A stretch of 61,206 bases of DNA. It comes from Bacteroidota bacterium (GTDB taxonomy: Bacteria > Bacteroidota > Bacteroidia > Bacteroidales > JAGONC01). Positions 60,000 through 61,206 of this stretch are shown piece after piece. How positions within the stretch are numbered: position 1 is the stretch's first letter; the number at the start of each line of letters is the position of its first letter. Location of the stretch: the NCBI GenBank assembly GCA_026391695.1, contig JAPLDP010000032.1, positions 1 to 61,206 of the forward strand. The letters are read 5' to 3'. The notes under the pieces were generated by a model. The model did no database searches. It saw only the letters and a list, made by a program, of their open reading frames with translations, and was not told the DNA's origin. The position numbers and the translations under genes are program-made.

Positions 60000-61085
60000 T
60001 TAAGACTTGATTATTTTAATTACTTGGTCGATTTTTCCGTTTATCTTCAGACAGGCGAAAATAGCGCCGGACTTGCATAGTTTATCAGTCTTATCAAGCC
60101 CGCGCCATTGTGTAGAATATTGACCTCCTTTCAGTTTTTCATGGATCAAACAATGGATGATTTTGCCCTGAATGTCATATACGGACAGCTCTACCTGTGC
60201 TGTTTGTTTTATTTCGAACTCAAAAGTTGTGGTTTCATAAAAAGGATTGGGGTAACATCGCATGGTTCCAAAATTGGCAGCATGTTTTGGATTATCAATT
60301 CCAAGGGGGGTATTTACAAAGTGACCATTGCCATCGTTAAATAAAATTTCAAGATTTCCGGCCAACGGAATATAAATTGTTCTGACTATGGCTATATCAT
60401 TAAATCCGTTTCCATCCAAATCGGCACAATGAAAATTGCGCCATCCTTCTCCATAATTATTCAATGGTACAAACTGAGGTTCGGAAAGTTGAAAACCACC
60501 CTGATTGTACAGTATATAAATACCACCCGTAGTATCAGTTATCCCTGTTCCAACCGTATCGGGGTAATCTGATAGAAAAGCTATATCAGGTAAGCTGTCG
60601 TTATTAAAATCGGTTACAAAAAAATGACTTGAACCAGGCTGGAAATAAACTTCAGGCAATTCAACCAAATTGGTATCACCCTGGTTTTGATAAATCACTA
60701 TGCTTGTAACATCAACGATTGGAACACCGGCCGCCGTAATCAGGTCGTTATCCCCATCTCCATCAAAATCGTTAATTGAAAACATGTCTTTTTGCCCCAT
60801 GGGGTTAAGTATTTGTTCTTGAAAGCCGGATGGCGATGAGTAATATATCACGGTTGCCTGCCCACCAATAACTACATCGTCCCTGCCATCACTGTTCAAA
60901 TTGCCGCAAGCCAGGCCTAATGGGTAATATCCTATAATATAATGATATTCAGGAGCGGAAAAATTCTTATATCCATAATTATAAAAAATGCCCCAAAATT
61001 GACCGCTATTGGAACAAAATAGTATATCGGTTAATTCGTTATTGTCAATATTTCCTAATGCAAGGTAATCGTAAGCCTTCGGCAT
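60000..61085 (-). pseudogene. FG-GAP/VCBS repeat protein with T9SS type A sorting domain, lacking its N-terminus
   Basis: A 361-residue frame with five FG-GAP-like calcium loops (NIDNNELTDIL, NLNSDGRDDVV, DFDGDGDNDLI, DFNNDSLPDIA, DLDGNGFNDIA) and a C-terminal type A domain (RCYPNPFYETTTFEFEIKQ ... GKIIHCLIHEKLKGGQ ... VIKIIKS). It has no signal peptide although it must be exported, and an in-frame stop lies 13 bp upstream. An IS66-like gene starts about 60 bp beyond, so the N-terminal part was probably removed by that insertion. Confidence 0.72.
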
Positions 61086-61093
61086 GATGCATA

Positions 61094-61124
61094 TTGTTTA
61101 GCCTGAGGTTGTGGTTTACTTTTG
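61094..61124 (+). promoter_or_regulatory. Promoter of the IS66-like gene
   Basis: TTG (61094-61096), 20-nt gap, TACTTTTG (61117-61124), 22 nt before ATG 61147. Confidence 0.55.
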
Positions 61125-61146
61125 CGGATTGATAAATTTCAAGCGC

Positions 61147-61206
61147 ATGAGTAACACCACCGAGCGACAGGCTCAAATGTTTTCCCTTGTGGAAGAATCC
61201 CATCAA
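61147..61206 (+). CDS. Start of an IS66-type TnpA accessory gene (partial)
   Basis: Twenty codons (MSNTTERQAQMFSLVEESHQ) before the window ends. The 'QxMFSLVEE' opening resembles the first residues of IS66-family TnpA/helper proteins ('MFxLIEExxxSGxSQKxFC'). A good promoter sits in front. Only the start is visible, so confidence is moderate. Confidence 0.5.
   Translation, partial: MSNTTERQAQMFSLVEESHQ

Overview
The window is a piece of a Bacteroidota chromosome, most like an uncultured marine or anaerobic Bacteroidales/Marinilabiliales-type organism. The evidence is eight proteins with type IX secretion (T9SS) C-terminal sorting domains, many Bacteroidota-type -7 promoter boxes (TAnnTTTG), and family-typical genes (membrane pyrophosphatase, CNT transporter with a periplasmic extension, DUF4369/TlpA lipoprotein). 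I cannot name a genus. No rRNA, tRNA or CRISPR array was recognised.

Layout. (1) 1-6285: the start of an IS5-like transposase on the minus strand, then a type III-like restriction-modification operon (mod ... res) that carries an XRE/ImmA-type zinc peptidase and a DUF4411 PIN-like protein between its two core genes. (2) 6266-7219: the C-terminal half of a split transketolase, overlapping res and without its N-terminal partner. (3) 7239-8566: four ~200-bp palindrome-rich modules, three before and one after a lone IS200-like Y1 transposase. The last palindrome encodes the end of the truA reading frame. (4) 8539-23018: an NAD-coupled [NiFe] hydrogenase region. A minus-strand operon hoxF-hoxU-hoxY-hoxH-protease-DHOD-like-truA is divergent from hypF-hypC-hypD-hypE, hypA, hypB and rex. 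Both the hoxF and rex promoters have a near-perfect Rex operator placed exactly 2 nt after the -7 box, so NADH/NAD+ control of the hydrogenase and Rex autoregulation can be predicted from sequence. (5) 23146-43262: mostly housekeeping genes (clpB, recR, dnaB, folA, thyA, nucleoside transporter, bifunctional nuclease, hppA) with small envelope proteins and lipoproteins. (6) 43311-61085: a minus-strand run of large secreted T9SS-sorted proteins: beta-helix, sialidase/BNR-like and FG-GAP proteins, and two multidomain proteases. The two proteases share an almost identical ~550-residue C-terminal half but carry unrelated N-terminal proteases (papain-like C1A versus legumain-like C13). The window ends in the start of an IS66-type accessory gene that seems to have cut off the last T9SS gene.

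Non-coding structure is rich. There is a 136-bp MITE-like element with 23-bp terminal inverted repeats and a perfect 8-bp target duplication (46861-47012). Two dispersed 58-nt hairpins show compensatory base changes (32818-32875 and 40717-40774). The same terminator stem is used twice (43271-43310, 47030-47065), GTCAT repeats at exact 10-bp spacing follow rex, and a small remnant resembles the end of an FtsX-type permease (54662-54835).
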